Positions 19,601 to 30,892 of a stretch of 64,000 nt of DNA are shown in pieces; the first letter of the stretch is position 1, and each line of letters begins with the position of its first letter. The translations under genes and the position numbers were made by a program. The stretch is from Cyanophora paradoxa. Lineage: Eukaryota; Glaucocystophyceae; Cyanophorales; Cyanophoraceae. The notes beneath the pieces are model-generated. The model made no database searches and was not told where the DNA came from. It saw only the letters and a list, made by a program, of their open reading frames with translations. Location of the stretch: assembly GCA_004431415.1 (NCBI GenBank), contig QPMI01000278.1:38581-102580 (forward strand), given 5' to 3'.

Positions 19601-22600
19601 CTCGTTGCGGGCTCCGCGACGGTCCGAGATGCCACCTGCGTAAAGGCTGTCGATGAGGGTGCGGCGGGTCGCCCGACTCGCGCCCGGCTGGCCCATGCCA
19701 CCTTCTCACAGCGCCTGCAGCGATTGAGGCCGGGCACGATGTCTTCCAGCTGTACCCAGAAGGGGCGCAAACGGCGCTGCAGCTGTTTCCGGATGGCATT
19801 GAAATGCGCCTCAGTCGCTTTGTACACGTCCGCCAATTTGCTGTTAATATTGCAGGCGCCGCTCTTGATACAGTTCGCGCTTTAATTTTTCTTCCCTGCA
19901 GCTGGATACGGATGCGGATGGATCTCCGGAACCCGTGGAGGCTTTTCTGAGCGCCGTGCAGAGGGCCTACTCCACACCCCGGCCAACGCCCTCGCTGGCC
20001 ACCAAACCGCTGTACCAGTGGCAGCCGGCCAGCAGCGGTGGAGTGCAGCCGCAGCCGCCCACGGGGGCACCTGAGTGGGTCCTCGCGGAGCCTGCAGCTG
20101 CTGCCCGCCTGAAGGGCACGCGAGTCTTCTTTTGCCACACAACGGCGCCCGAGGATGTGGTGGCCGTTCAACGGCACATGATCTCTCTGGACGCACATGC
20201 CAACATGGCCTGCTGGTGCCCCCGCCCCCGCCGTCGCGCGCAACGCTCGCCCATGCAACCGTCCTGTCCTGCAGGTCCTACGTGGAGCACTGGCTGAAGG
20301 GCGAGCGCTGGGTCGATGTCGGTGCGTGCGGGCGACTGCGCTCACTATGCCGCTCATTTCTTCGTATGCACCGCTTGCGTCGTGCAGTGGCCCGGGCTAT
20401 CCGCAACTGCACACACTTTGTCCTCGCCGTCCCCCCCAAGCTTCAGAACCGCCAGCTGCGGGTGCATCCCCCCTTTCTGAGCGATTTCACCAATCGCCCA
20501 ACGCCACAGCAGCACTGCGAGGAGGAGTTCTCGTACGCGTGCAGCCAGAACTGCTGGCTCGTCGTGCTGCACCTGAAGCAGCAGGGGCCCGGGGGCGGTA
20601 CGACACGCAAGGACGTCTCGTGGATCAGCAAGCACCTCGAGCGCGTGCCGCCCGAGCGCGTGCTCACGATTCCGGCCTCGTCGGACCCGACCGCGCTCGC
20701 CCGCGCCCTGGGCGCCGAGCCGCAAGCCGCCGGAGGCCACGCGGCCGCCTTCGAGCGGCGGGTGGAGCTGGGCGCCCCTCCCTCGGAGGTGCGCGCACCC
20801 TCGGCCCTTCAGTTGCCCGGAAGGCCAACGTGTCATGCAGGCAGATGCACTGCGGTGGACCGAAGCAGACGTCTTCAACTGGGCCCGCTTGCAAGAGCCC
20901 CTCGCACCGTGCGTCTCGCAGGGGCGCCGGCGGCACTGCACTTCTTGACCATAGCCGGTAGTTTTGCGGGGAAGCTTTCCCTTCTGAACGGGAGGAAGCT
21001 TCTTTCACTCTCCGACTCCGCTCTGGAACAGCTCGGCTTCGATCAGGTCGCAGCGCGCTGGTATCTCCTATCGAAGATTGCCGCTCTGTCCAAGCTCGCG
21101 CTGGCCGGCTGTGACAGAAAGGTGCAGCGAAGCTATAGAGTAGCTATAGTGATGGTCGACGTGAATATTAATGCTGCAGCTGACTCCGCAGTGCAGAAAG
21201 AGGTGCTCTGCTGGACTGAGGAGGAAGTGGTGGAGTGGGTGAAATCGATCGGAAGTCTCGCGCAGTGAGCGCCAGCGTTGCCAGCGACATCCCAATCTCT
21301 CTCGCGAGGCTCGATGCCAAGCGCTCGCGATCGCAGGTTTGCGGGGCTCTTCTCCATGGTGTCGGGATCGATGCTGCTCTCCCTCTCCAATGCGGACCTT
21401 GGGCACCTGGGCGTGGCGAGCTTCGCGGCTCGGCAGCACCTGCTCCAGAAGATTGCCGGGCTCGACCCCGGGCCCCTTCCCCTTCCCTCTTCGTCAGAGC
21501 CCGCGGAGGCGACGCCGGCCAGTGAAGGCAGCACGGGCGGCGCCGCGGGCGTTGTGGAGCTCGACGAGCACAGGGCGCTGGTTCAAAATGCCCGCACCCC
21601 GCGCTGCCGTCTGCCCTTCTAGATCTGCACCCCCAGACTCACATGCGCGCGCCGCAGTACGCGAAGGCGGTCTCCGCGGAGCTCTCGCGCGACCAGGACC
21701 TGGCGCTCTACGTCCCGCCCCTCGCCACGCCGGACCCCAAGCTGCGCACGCCGCCCGAGGTGCCCCCCATCAAATCCGAATCCGTTGCCACCGTGTTCGC
21801 AAGGCGAGCGCTCTGACCACGAGCTCGGACCGCAGGACCTGCACGAGGCGGTCGAGCGGTTCCTCGCGGCGCTGCTGCCCGGCCAGCCCCGCGGCCCCGA
21901 GACGAAGCGCGTGCTCCTGCTCCTCGGCGGGGCCGGCACCTCCAAGAGCACCTTCCTCCGCTTCCTGCACCGCGACGCCTGCGAGCGCTGGGCGAGAAGC
22001 GAGCACCAAGGCGCCAGCGGCAGGCGCCTGCCGCTCGTCTTGCACGTCTCGCTGCCGCAGCTCGCCGGCGTGACTGGCGGCGTACAGACAGGGCTTCGCA
22101 AGCACGTCGAGACCAAGCTCGGAATCGCCACAGACAACCTGCAGCTGCCAGCGCTTCGAAAAAAGTGCTCGCCAGCGCGCGCCAAATTTTAGACGAGCTC
22201 CGCTCTTTTGAGCTGTAAAGGGGGCGTCAGGTTCGGGCTCGTCCTCCTGCTCGACGGGTACGACGAAATGGGCACGATCGCGACGAATGGCATCAATCTG
22301 TGGCAAACAAACGGCCTGTCGGGGTGGGCAGACGGCGCCATCCTGGCGTGTAGAACGGAATTTCTTGCGTCTCTGCCCAAGAACAAATCGCCCGAGGTGA
22401 CAGACTCTGAAAGCGCTAGCCGCGGTCTCTCGAACTCGCGCACTCATAAATTAATGAACAATAGGATTGCTTTGCGCCTACGGGGGAGGACAGCAAGCCC
22501 GCCGGCGCCGTGAGAGGGCTGGCGCAGCTGCACACTGTTCTTTTCGACGGGCGGCAAGTGCGCGGCATTCCTCCGATGCCTCGAATGGCGATCGCGAGCT

Positions 22601-25600
22601 CGCTCCTCGTGATCAGCGACACGCGAGCGCTCATCGAGATCGGGCGCGCAGCGGGAAGCATACCTGCGGCGGTACGCGCAGCGCCACGCGGGCGAGGAGC
22701 GCGCCTGGGGCTTCGAGGAGTACGCGGACGTCTTTGGGAGCAGTCCGCATCTCGCCGACCTGGCCGAGAACCCATTTGCCCTCTCCATGCTCGCCCGCGT
22801 CCTCCCCTCCATGTCCGCGCCCCGACTCGAGGCTGGGGCGCCTTGCGAAGAAGTCCGTCGAAGGGCTCCGCGCGCAGGGCGCGGACCGGCGAGCGGCTCC
22901 GGCTGCGCGACCTGTACAGGCTCTTCCTGCGGGACTGGCTGCTGCGGGAGCTGCACCGCGGGGGCGTCGACAGACAGCGGGATGAGCAAGGTGCGCGCGC
23001 GCGCGCCAAGGACGCTCAAAACGGCGGCCTGACGTCCCGCGAGGCTGGGAGGCGGCGGAAAGCGCCTTCGTCGACGACGGAACCGAATATTGCAAGCGCT
23101 TCGCCTCCCACCTCTTCCGCGTGAGCTCCGTCCCCGACTCCCAGACAATTGCAACTTGCATTGAACTAGTACTTTACGTGTCCGCGCACGTGCAGATGTC
23201 GGCCAGCCAAGCGACGATTCAGGACGTGGACTTGAGAAAGCGAGAAAGCGAAAGAGGAAGGACTGACGCTTCAAATTCGAATTCCGCGCTTGAGCAGCCT
23301 GCTCTTTTGAGATTGCTGGCCGACTACAAAAGGGTTTTCGTGCGGAACAGCTGCCCGCTGCGGCGGTGGCGGCTGGGCGACAGGCTCGGCTTCGCGTTCG
23401 TCCACAAGACGCTGCAGGAGTTCCTCTCCGCAGAGGCCCTCCTCGATTCCGTGCGCCAAAGCCGCCGGCCCAGTACTAGTCGCCTCACCTGCCCTGAAAA
23501 ATACGTTGCGTGTATGCGCAGCTTAAGCTTCGAGCTTCGGCATCAAGCTTAAGCAGCAATGATTCGAATGATGGTATTGCTTTTCACACGCGGTGCGCTT
23601 TTCACACCAGCTAAAGATTCGTTTTTGGAGCGCGACTGACTGCGGGTCAGTTCAATTGCCGGAGACACAACGCTGGTGCGCTTTCTGGTGGACGCTGTGC
23701 ATGCTCATGATCCCAGCTGCAAAATAGACATTGCCGAGGTGCAAAGATGCGCACCGCGGCAACTTATATAATTAGCAAGTCTCTGTGACGATTTGACACG
23801 CGGCCGTGCTGTAGGCCCTCTTTGCAATGATCTCCGGGAGTCGGGGCGTGGCTGAGGATTCAGCGGAGGCGATGGCATCCTCAAATGCGGCCACTGTCCT
23901 CGTCGCTGGTCTGTGCATGCCCCGGGCCCCTCTGTGGAAGCGTGCAGCCTTTGATGACGCCTACCCATATGCATGGTCGTGAGCAGCCCACTGGTCCTTT
24001 GCGCGGAAAGACCTGCGCGGAGTCCGAATGCGTGGGGCAAACTTGTGGAGATTGGAGGCCGGGGGAGCGGATTTGCGAGGGGCCGACCTCCGAGGCAGCG
24101 CCCTGCACGAGGCCTGCTTCGAGTATGCAGACCTGCGGGGGGCGCGCTTGGAGGACTGCCAGGTTCGGACGCAGCCGGCAATTGTGTTGCGCAGTCCAGT
24201 CATGTCTGTCGCTTTGAGTAAGGTGCGCCGCGACTTCTCCGGACTCACCGCATCTATTGATCCTATTCCGATCATGAATTGAATTCACCGCCTCTATTGG
24301 ATTAGTGACAATAAATTTCAACGAATAGTGATTAACAATCTACGGAAACTAGCCGCTGACTCATGATCAGTGAGCGGGGCTGATAAGTGGGGCTGGACGG
24401 TGCAGGATGGGCGGCGGATTGTCTCGTGTGGCGAAGACGAGAAGCTTCGTGTGTGGGACGCGGAGACGGGCGTGGAGCTCACAACGGTGCCGGAGGAAGG
24501 CATTGATATCGGCGCCGTAAACTCTGTGGTGATGTCGGCGGTGCGTGGTGGATGGCATGCGCAGTGGTCCGCAAAGGCGCGATGCGTGATGTAACTGGCA
24601 AATCGGGCAGTTTAGGCTTTTAATTTGTTGGGTCCCGAGAAGCTTCAGAGTGCCCGAGCGAGACGGGGCTGCTCACGGCGTTCGGGGCGGGGCGGCGCAG
24701 GACGGGCAGCGCATCGTGTCGGGCAGCGGTGACAAATCGGTACGGGTATGGGACGCGGAGACGGGCGAGCAGCTGCTGCTGTTGGAGGGGCACGAGAAGG
24801 CTGTGCGTTCCGTGGCGATTTCGTCGGTGCGCCGTCAGGGTGGGGTATATTTGCATGGAATCGACGTCGGGTTCATGGTGCTGGATCATGGAATAGGGAT
24901 GGTATTTGCAAAGATCTAGAAATGCGGGCTGTCGGGGCCTTGACCAAGCTTGAGACTGCCGTGCAGACGTGCGCGGGGCAGGAAAAGCGCAGGCTGACAG
25001 CCGCCGCCGGGCTGCGCAGGACGGGCGGCGCATCGTGTCCGGCAGCAGTGACAAGTCAATCCGGATCTGGGACGCGGAGACGGGCAAGGAGCTGCGGAAG
25101 CTGGAGACCGAGGGGCACTGCCGCCCGGTGACCTCCGTGGCAATATCTGCGGTGCGCGGTGGGATAATGTGTGCAGAGGAAGCCGTGTGGCCATGGTCTT
25201 GAGAAGAAACGTTAACAGGACTGTGCTGATGGCGAGTACAGAAGTGTTTGACTGACAGCCGGGCCGGGTTGGGCGGCGCAGGATGCGCGGTTTATCGTCT
25301 CTGCCAGTGACGAGGACGAGTTCGCGCTTGTATGGAACACGGAGACAGGCGAGCAGCTGCAGAAGCTGCAGGACCACAGCGAACGAGTCAACTCCGTGGC
25401 GATATCCGTGGTGCGGTGGGAGGTGGGGCACGGGAAGTGTCCCAGTCGGCACCATGAGCCAGCCAGGCATCATAAGCCAGCCAGCCAGCCAGTCCTAGAA
25501 ATCGATTCTGCATAGAACTGGCGGCTCAAACAGCGTCTATGTAAATGGAGGGGGGCTCCATTGGCGGCGCAGGACTAAGCAGCACGGCGCAGGATGGGCG

Positions 25601-28600
25601 GCGCATTGTATCAGGCTGTGGAGACAACTCGGTGCAATTGTGGAATGCGGAAACGGGCAAAAAGCTGCAGCAGCTGCAGGGAAGTTTCCTTCCTGGATCC
25701 GGCTGTGCAGGCTCCGTGACAATATCGACGGTGCGTGGCAGGATTCGGATGTGGGGCATCGGGTGGTGGGGCAGCGATATCAATGCATATGGTGTCGCGC
25801 GATCGGAGGCAGCTGCACGAGAGTGCGGCCACGGGTAGCCTGGCAAGTCCCTAGAGCAAGCGAGGCGAATTAAGAGCCGTACTATGGTAACAGGCGCGGC
25901 TGACAGCAATCGTGGTGCTGCGCAGGATGGGCGGCGCGTTCTGTCGGCCAGCGCCGACAACGCTGTGCGAGCGTGGGACACAGAGACGGGTGGGGAGCTG
26001 CTGCACTTGCAGATGCACGACGGATTCACCGGTGACATTAACGTGGTACGAAGAATGTTGACCTCCGTGGCTGTATCAGAGGTCCGTAGCGCGGTGTTCT
26101 CAAGCCTGAACATGTGAGATGAGCGGAGCTAACATACAAGGCGGCGCGAAGCAGGATGGGCGGCGCATTGTGGCAGGCTCCTACGAGGCCGTCGAGAAAT
26201 CGGACTTCGACGTCGACTCTTCATTCAGCCGGCCAATTTGGGAGGACATCGGTACAGTGCGGGTGTGGAATGTGAATCCAGACGAGGAACTTCGACAGCT
26301 GCAAGGCCACAGCAGCACGGTTAGTGCCGTGGCAATTTCGACGGTGCGTGGCAGATGAATATATATATTAGAAGGACGGGGCTGCGGGGCTGAAATCTGG
26401 GGTGGGGCTGGGTAGGACGGGCGGCGCATCGTGTCGGGCAGCGGTGACAAGTCGGTGCGGGTATGGAACGCGGAGACGGGCGAGCAGCAGCAGCTGCTGC
26501 AGGGGCACGAGCAGGCTGTGGATTCCGTGGCGATTTCGTCGGTGCGCCGTCAGGGTGGGGTATATTTGCATGGAATCGACGTCGGGTTCATGGTGCTGGA
26601 TCATGGAATAGGGATGGTATTTGCAAAGATCTAGAAATGCGGGCTGTCGGGGACTTGACCAAGCTTGAGACTGCCGTGCAGACGTGCGCGGGGCAGGAAA
26701 AGCGCAGGCTGACAGCCGCCGCCGGGCTGCGCAGGACGGGCGGCGCATCGTGTCCGGCAGCAGTGACAAGTCAATCCGGATCTGGGACGCGGAGACGGGC
26801 AAGGAGCTGCTGGAGCTGCCGGGGCATAATGCCTCCGTTTGCACCGTGGCAATATCGAACGTGCGTGGCTAAAGGCGTGGCACGGAAGGACTGGGCACGC
26901 GTCACAGCGAGTATATAATACAGGACGGCGTGCCGCAGGACGGACAATACATTGTGTCCGGTGACGATGATGGTTCGGTGCGGGTGTGGGCCTTGGAGAC
27001 CGGCGCGCAGCTGCATCACCTGCAGGGGCACGGAATCCACCGCGTCAGCTCCGTGGCAATATCGGCGGTACTTTGTGGAATTGAAGGCGTTGTTATAATA
27101 TTTTAATTTGCGAAGGCGTGATTCCGGAAAGAAACTAGCTATAGTAAATTCACAGGCTTTCGTTGGTTTCATTGGGTTCGGAGGGGGCTCATGATCATGA
27201 TCATGATCAGTGGCTGTGCCATGGGCCAGAGGGGCGCGCGCGGCGAGGCTGATCATGACCCCCCCATGGCCACGCCGCATGTGCAGGATGGGCGGCGCAT
27301 TGTGTCGGGCGGCTTTGACAGGTCGGTACGGCTATGGGACGCGGAGACGGGGGAGCAGCTGGAGAGCTGGGCTCGCGATTCCCATGTACACTCCGTGGCA
27401 ATATCATCGGTGCGTGACCAAACCGGGGCGTTGGTGATAGTCATGGCATGGGGTGCGTGCAGAATTCTCGAATGGAACAGTTGAACTAGGAATTCGAGGT
27501 CTAGAGCTGCGACAAGCGATATCGATTGGGGGCCGTTGGGCCGGGCCTTGACGCGCTTTGGCGTGTCGCAGGACGGCGAGATCATTGTGTTTGGTACCGA
27601 CGGGGTGGTGTATATGTGGGTGTGGAATGCCGAGACGTTCTGCCCATGGCGCTTGAGACGAAAACTGGAGGGGCACAAAGGAGTGGTGTTCTCTGTGGCA
27701 ATATACGAGGTGCGCACGCGGAAGACGGCGCGCTGTAGTTAGACGGCGGTGCACGCGAGAAAGGCAGGACTGATGGTCGGGGCCGCGCGGCGCAGAAAAT
27801 GTGGCGCATCGTGTCGGGCGGCTCCGACCAGACTATTCGGGTGTGGGACGCAGAGACGGGCGAGCAGCTGCAGAAGCTTCAGGGAAACGGTCCGGTGGCC
27901 TCCGTGGCGATTTCGATGGTGCGCGGGCCGGGGAAGGGCGGGGCTGGCGACAGGAAGGGCATGCGCGGCAGGCCCGAGACCTAGGGAAACTGGGGCAGAA
28001 TCTCGCCCGCCAAGGCTGCACATAAGAGCTCGCGCGAGGATGTCTGGACTGACAGTGGGCCCGGGGCTGGCCATGGGCCGCACAGGATGGGCAGCGCATC
28101 GTGTCAGGACACTTCGATGTGTCGGTGCGGGTGTGGGACGCCGATCGCGAGGTGCGCAACACCTCTAGGGATATCGATGGAGCTCGGTTCCGGAACTCGA
28201 ATGGCAGATCAATTGCAAAACAACTGATCATCACCTTTCTGCGTTCATGTATCCAGGAGTTCGATGAGAAGACGGTGGAGCGCCTTCCTCCAGGTTTTGA
28301 ATATGGGGCTACAATCAAAAAGGTTCGTCATTGTATCCGGGGTCAAACGCAACGAATACGTTAAATATAATTATAATTAGCGGCTACCAGTACCGGACCA
28401 TGTTGCAATTGATATCAGATACCGCTAGCGCTGATCAACTTTGGCGCAGCCATACATAACCACGCGACGCATCCAGCGCAACGCCCAGCTTGAGGCCCGT
28501 GGCGCGTGGCTGCTCTCTAACGATGTCGAAAAGGCAGAGGAACGCATTCGCGAGGCCGTGGCCAAGCACGCCCAGGTGAGTCGCGGCACCTGTGCGGTCG

Positions 28601-28788
28601 CGCGGTGCCCGCCGTGTTGGTACTGCCCGCCAACGCTCGCGTTTGCGCTGCGCATGCAGCATGCGCAGATAAAGACGAAGTCGGCTTTGGATGGGCTGAT
28701 CATGTGGCGGCTGCTACCGCAGCTCGGCGTCGTGATCGGGCACCTCTCCACCGCATGCCCTTCTAAACCCCCTGGCCCCCCACTATGA
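16601..28788 (+). CDS. TIR-SAM-SAM-NACHT-pentapeptide-WD40 STAND protein (NLR-like), 48 exons
   Basis: The inferred exons are 16601-17039, 17110-17210, 17277-17426, 17484-17691, 17749-17946, 18038-18138, 18200-18328, 18367-18537, 18614-19297, 19376-19485, 19579-19658, 19721-19821, 19902-20215, 20275-20321, 20388-20788, 20841-20908, 20962-21110, 21192-21264, 21337-21580, 21658-21792, 21836-22164, 22231-22396, 22528-22557, 22652-22812, 22878-22990, 23044-23120, 23223-23450, 23522-23592, 23651-23738, 23857-23908, 23987-24222, then 14 WD40 exons (separate entry), 28257-28322, 28450-28575 and 28669-28788. All phases agree; the sum is 7,602 bases (about 2,533 residues). MGSGASKSK is an N-myristoylation motif. 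Residues to about 820 are helical, Ala-rich and unrecognised. TIR-like, two SAM, NACHT, pentapeptide and WD40 follow; a short helical tail ends at 28788. The weakest joints are introns 18329-18366 and 19486-19578; without the latter, two genes would result. STAND proteins are ATP-driven signalling switches; an innate-immune role is inference. Confidence 0.75.
20118..20690 (+). other. TIR-like domain of the NACHT-WD40 protein
   Basis: About residues 895-1045. [20 protein letters not shown] starts like a TIR first strand and loop. WLKGERWV leads into [15 protein letters not shown] (the Ile-x-x-Cys..Phe-Val strand). [20 protein letters not shown] fits the Cys..Glu helix plus next strand, and the Glu would be the NADase candidate. 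[19 protein letters not shown] closes it. The two middle introns are phase-consistent. Confidence 0.6.
20841..21465 (+). other. Tandem SAM domains
   Basis: SAM1 (exons 20841-20908 and 20962-21110): [12 protein letters not shown], then [26 protein letters not shown] and [15 protein letters not shown]2 (21192-21264 and 21337-21580): [40 protein letters not shown] and [12 protein letters not shown]. Both keep the Trp, LL..L and LG[FV] positions of the family. Each is split by an intron at the same place, between the first helix and FAG, so they arose by tandem duplication. SAM domains usually oligomerise. Confidence 0.85.
21836..23738 (+). other. NACHT ATPase domain with winged-helix-type C-terminal part
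   Basis: Walker A region [20 protein letters not shown]; Walker [15 protein letters not shown] with the typical DGx[11 protein letters not shown] is the sensor-like strand. [18 protein letters not shown] and [17 protein letters not shown] are family hallmarks. [20 protein letters not shown] is the conserved FxHkTxqEf motif near the end of NACHT regions. The expected second Gly of the P-loop is Ser (TSKS instead of TGKS or SGKS). The apparent frame change near 22165 is explained by a 66-base intron (22165-22230) joining in phase 2. Confidence 0.85.
24018..24160 (+). other. Pentapeptide repeats between NACHT and WD40 regions
   Basis: [29 protein letters not shown] and [12 protein letters not shown] follow the A(D/N)LxG pattern, about seven repeats. 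The same exon continues to PVMSVALSK, the strand that closes the first WD40 blade. Confidence 0.8.
24701..25094 (+). repeat. Duplicated WD40 block, copy 1 (blades 2-3)
   Basis: Matches 26416-26809 at a constant offset of 1,715. The 193-base intron (24827-25019) differs at one base, and the first 75 bases of blade 3 are identical. The blade 2 exon has 11 differences in 126 bases. Similarity ends sharply at 25094. Confidence 0.95.
26416..26809 (+). repeat. Duplicated WD40 block, copy 2 (blades 8-9)
   Basis: Partner of 24701-25094. The flanking introns outside the block are unrelated, so the tract is bounded. Confidence 0.95.
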
Positions 28789-29148
28789 GCGCTAGCTCTC
28801 TTAGCGCTAGCTCTCCTCTGAGCAGTACTAGCGCTAGCTCTCCTTAGAGCAGTACTAGTGCCTCCAAAAAAGCGAAGCCTCCAAAACTCCAGGTATCGTG
28901 CTGATCATGATTGGAAGCTCAAGGTCTAGGGCGGTAAATTAAAGCTGAAGGCACAAATTCAAGTCGTTTCCTTCGTTCGCCCCGCCGTGGCCTCGAACTC
29001 CTCCGCCTAGCTGAGTCATCATGGCATAATTAGCCTCGGGAAAAAAATGAAGGGGTGTGCGGAATCAGGCTGAAACAGGAGAACAGGACACATATGTATA
29101 CCCGGCCCGCACGCGGAGACTATACTACAGCCCGCATTTCTAGATCTT

Positions 29149-29203
<55 letters not shown>

Positions 29204-29381
29204 GTATATATATATAGCGGCGGAGTCCGCAGCGTTGCAATTGCGGCGCCGGCGGCGAAAATTAAAGCACAGCGCTATAGCTAGCATATACATGCGCATG
29301 CGCATGCGCAGTCTTGCGCGCCCGGCCCTAGCTTGCAGCCTGGTCCATTAATATTACGTGTACGTATATACTAATTATATA
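28789..29381. other. Intergenic region with microsatellites
   Basis: No gene is seen. GCGCTAGCTCTC recurs at 28790-28845, a (TA)n tract sits at 29151-29216, and CATGCGCATGCGCATGCGCA lies near 29292-29311. A 23-base stretch at 29127-29149 is the inverse of one in two WD40 introns. Confidence 0.6.
29151..29216. repeat. (TA)n microsatellite
   Basis: About 66 bases of TA with two TGTA interruptions. Open frames here (poly Tyr-Ile) are artefacts. Confidence 0.95.
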
Positions 29382-29600
29382 TATTTTTTTTTTTGGTGAA
29401 TTACCGGCCACAGTCTCTAGACACCAGCACTGCGGGGGCTGCCCAGGGGGCATAGAGACAAAATAGCAAAATAACTAAGACAAGAGCACGAAGAAAGATA
29501 AGACAAAGAGCCAAAATCGACAATAAAAAAGGAAAGACACAGAGCTCGAGACAGATCGATTGCGAGAAGAGACGATAAATCGAGCAGATCTAGGGACAGA

Positions 29601-29666
29601 GGATAACTGACACGAAGAAGAGCCAGAGCTAGAGGATAACTGACACGAAGAAGAGCCAGAGCTAGA
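29601..29666 (-). repeat. 33-base tandem duplication in the LINE tail
   Basis: Two perfect head-to-tail copies of a 33-base unit beginning GGATAACTGACACGAAGAAG, inside the 3' region of the truncated LINE. Confidence 0.9.
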
Positions 29667-30892
29667 GATACCATCAATATCAGAAGGAATTACATCACTA
29701 AGAAGCGGGGACAAAATTGAGAAAGATAAATAACAGGAAGAAGACAAGTAAGAGGAACAACAAGACGACATGGAGGCGGAGGCGAAGCAGGACGATGCGA
29801 AAGGGCAGAGCTACGGCACGAGGTCGAGGAGGACACAGGAGGCGGAGCAGGCGGATCAAGAGCAGGCAAAAGAACAGTCAAAGGAATCACTAAAGCCGGC
29901 CGGGGTCGAGGCGGGCAATCGAACTGCAAACGACGGCGAACAACAGGTCGAGCACGAGGACTATAGCTAGTATTGAAACTAACTCTAGCATCAACACTAC
30001 GATCAGAATCCGAACCAGACCGAACTAAACTAGAAGACGAAGAAGTACGCCGGCGCCGGCGGGATACGATCGCGACCAGCGAAGCAGAAGACAAGGACAA
30101 AGGCGGTAGTCCGGTATCAAGAACAAAGGCCGGAGGGTCCGGCCCGGCAAACCGCCGGGGGGAAGTAGAAGGAGCCGCAGGCTCGGCAAGCCGGCGACGG
30201 GTACGACCACGAGTCCGGAAGGAGATCGGGGAAGCCGGTCCCGGAGCTGAGGGCCCAGGAGCAGAGCCAGGAGAAGGTAAGCCCGGCGAGAAATCTGACC
30301 CGGAGCCGGAACCCAGCGAACGACGACGACGAAGAGGCCCCCGAGGAGCCACGACGGGGGAGCTACCGAGCAAAGTACTGACAGCCGGCGCCGAACACGG
30401 CGGCGGAGGTACCCCGCAGACAGTGGCAGGCGGAGAGTCCAGGGTCGATCGAGAGATCCGCCGACGGGAATGCGGCGGGGGCCGACGAGACGGAAGAGGC
30501 GAGGAGGGGCCGAGGAAGGGTCGGAGGCAGGGGAAGGGCCACGAGCAGGTGACGGGGATCGCTGCCGGCGCCGAAGAGAGGGCAGCAAAGCAGGAGAAAG
30601 GTCGGGTGGCGCCGGAGCAGATGACACGGAGGTCATGGCCATGGGCGGTGCAGAGAGAGACGAGCTCGAGGGCGCAAGGGCCCGACGAGGGCGCCGGCGG
30701 CGAATCTCACGAGCGCCAGGAAGCGGGATAGGACCCGCAGATGGGACCCGAGGCGCCGAAGGGGGAGCAGGGAGCCGGAATGACGGGGAGATCGAAAAGA
30801 GGACAGTCTCGCCAACACTCGGAAGCGGGGCAGAGGCCGAGGACCCGGAGCTCGAGGGGGGGAGGGAGGGCGGAGGAGGAGAGAGGAGGCGG

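Larger units (their letters stand above)
24406..28151 (+). other. WD40 array: 14 blades, one per exon, all introns phase 0
   Basis: Exons: 24406-24540, 24701-24826, 25020-25151, 25282-25410, 25593-25730, 25926-26081, 26155-26343, 26416-26541, 26735-26860, 26939-27067, 27287-27409, 27572-27709, 27796-27918, 28086-28151. The typical form is [26 protein letters not shown] and VxSVAIS, starting at the Asp before GRR. Each exon is a multiple of 3. The strand PVMSVALS before the first exon and the truncated last exon complement each other, the usual closing of a propeller. Fourteen fits two seven-bladed propellers. Exon 7 has an insertion with acidic and aromatic residues; exon 12 is the most divergent. 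Confidence 0.9.

Noticed and set aside
22150-22235. Apparent frameshift between Walker A and Walker B of the NACHT domain
   Set aside because: A 66-base GT-AG intron (22165-22230) joins the two exons in phase 2 and yields a continuous NACHT sequence.
29055-29351. Frames coding for poly Tyr-Ile around the TA tract
   Set aside because: Product of a dinucleotide repeat, open in several frames on both strands.
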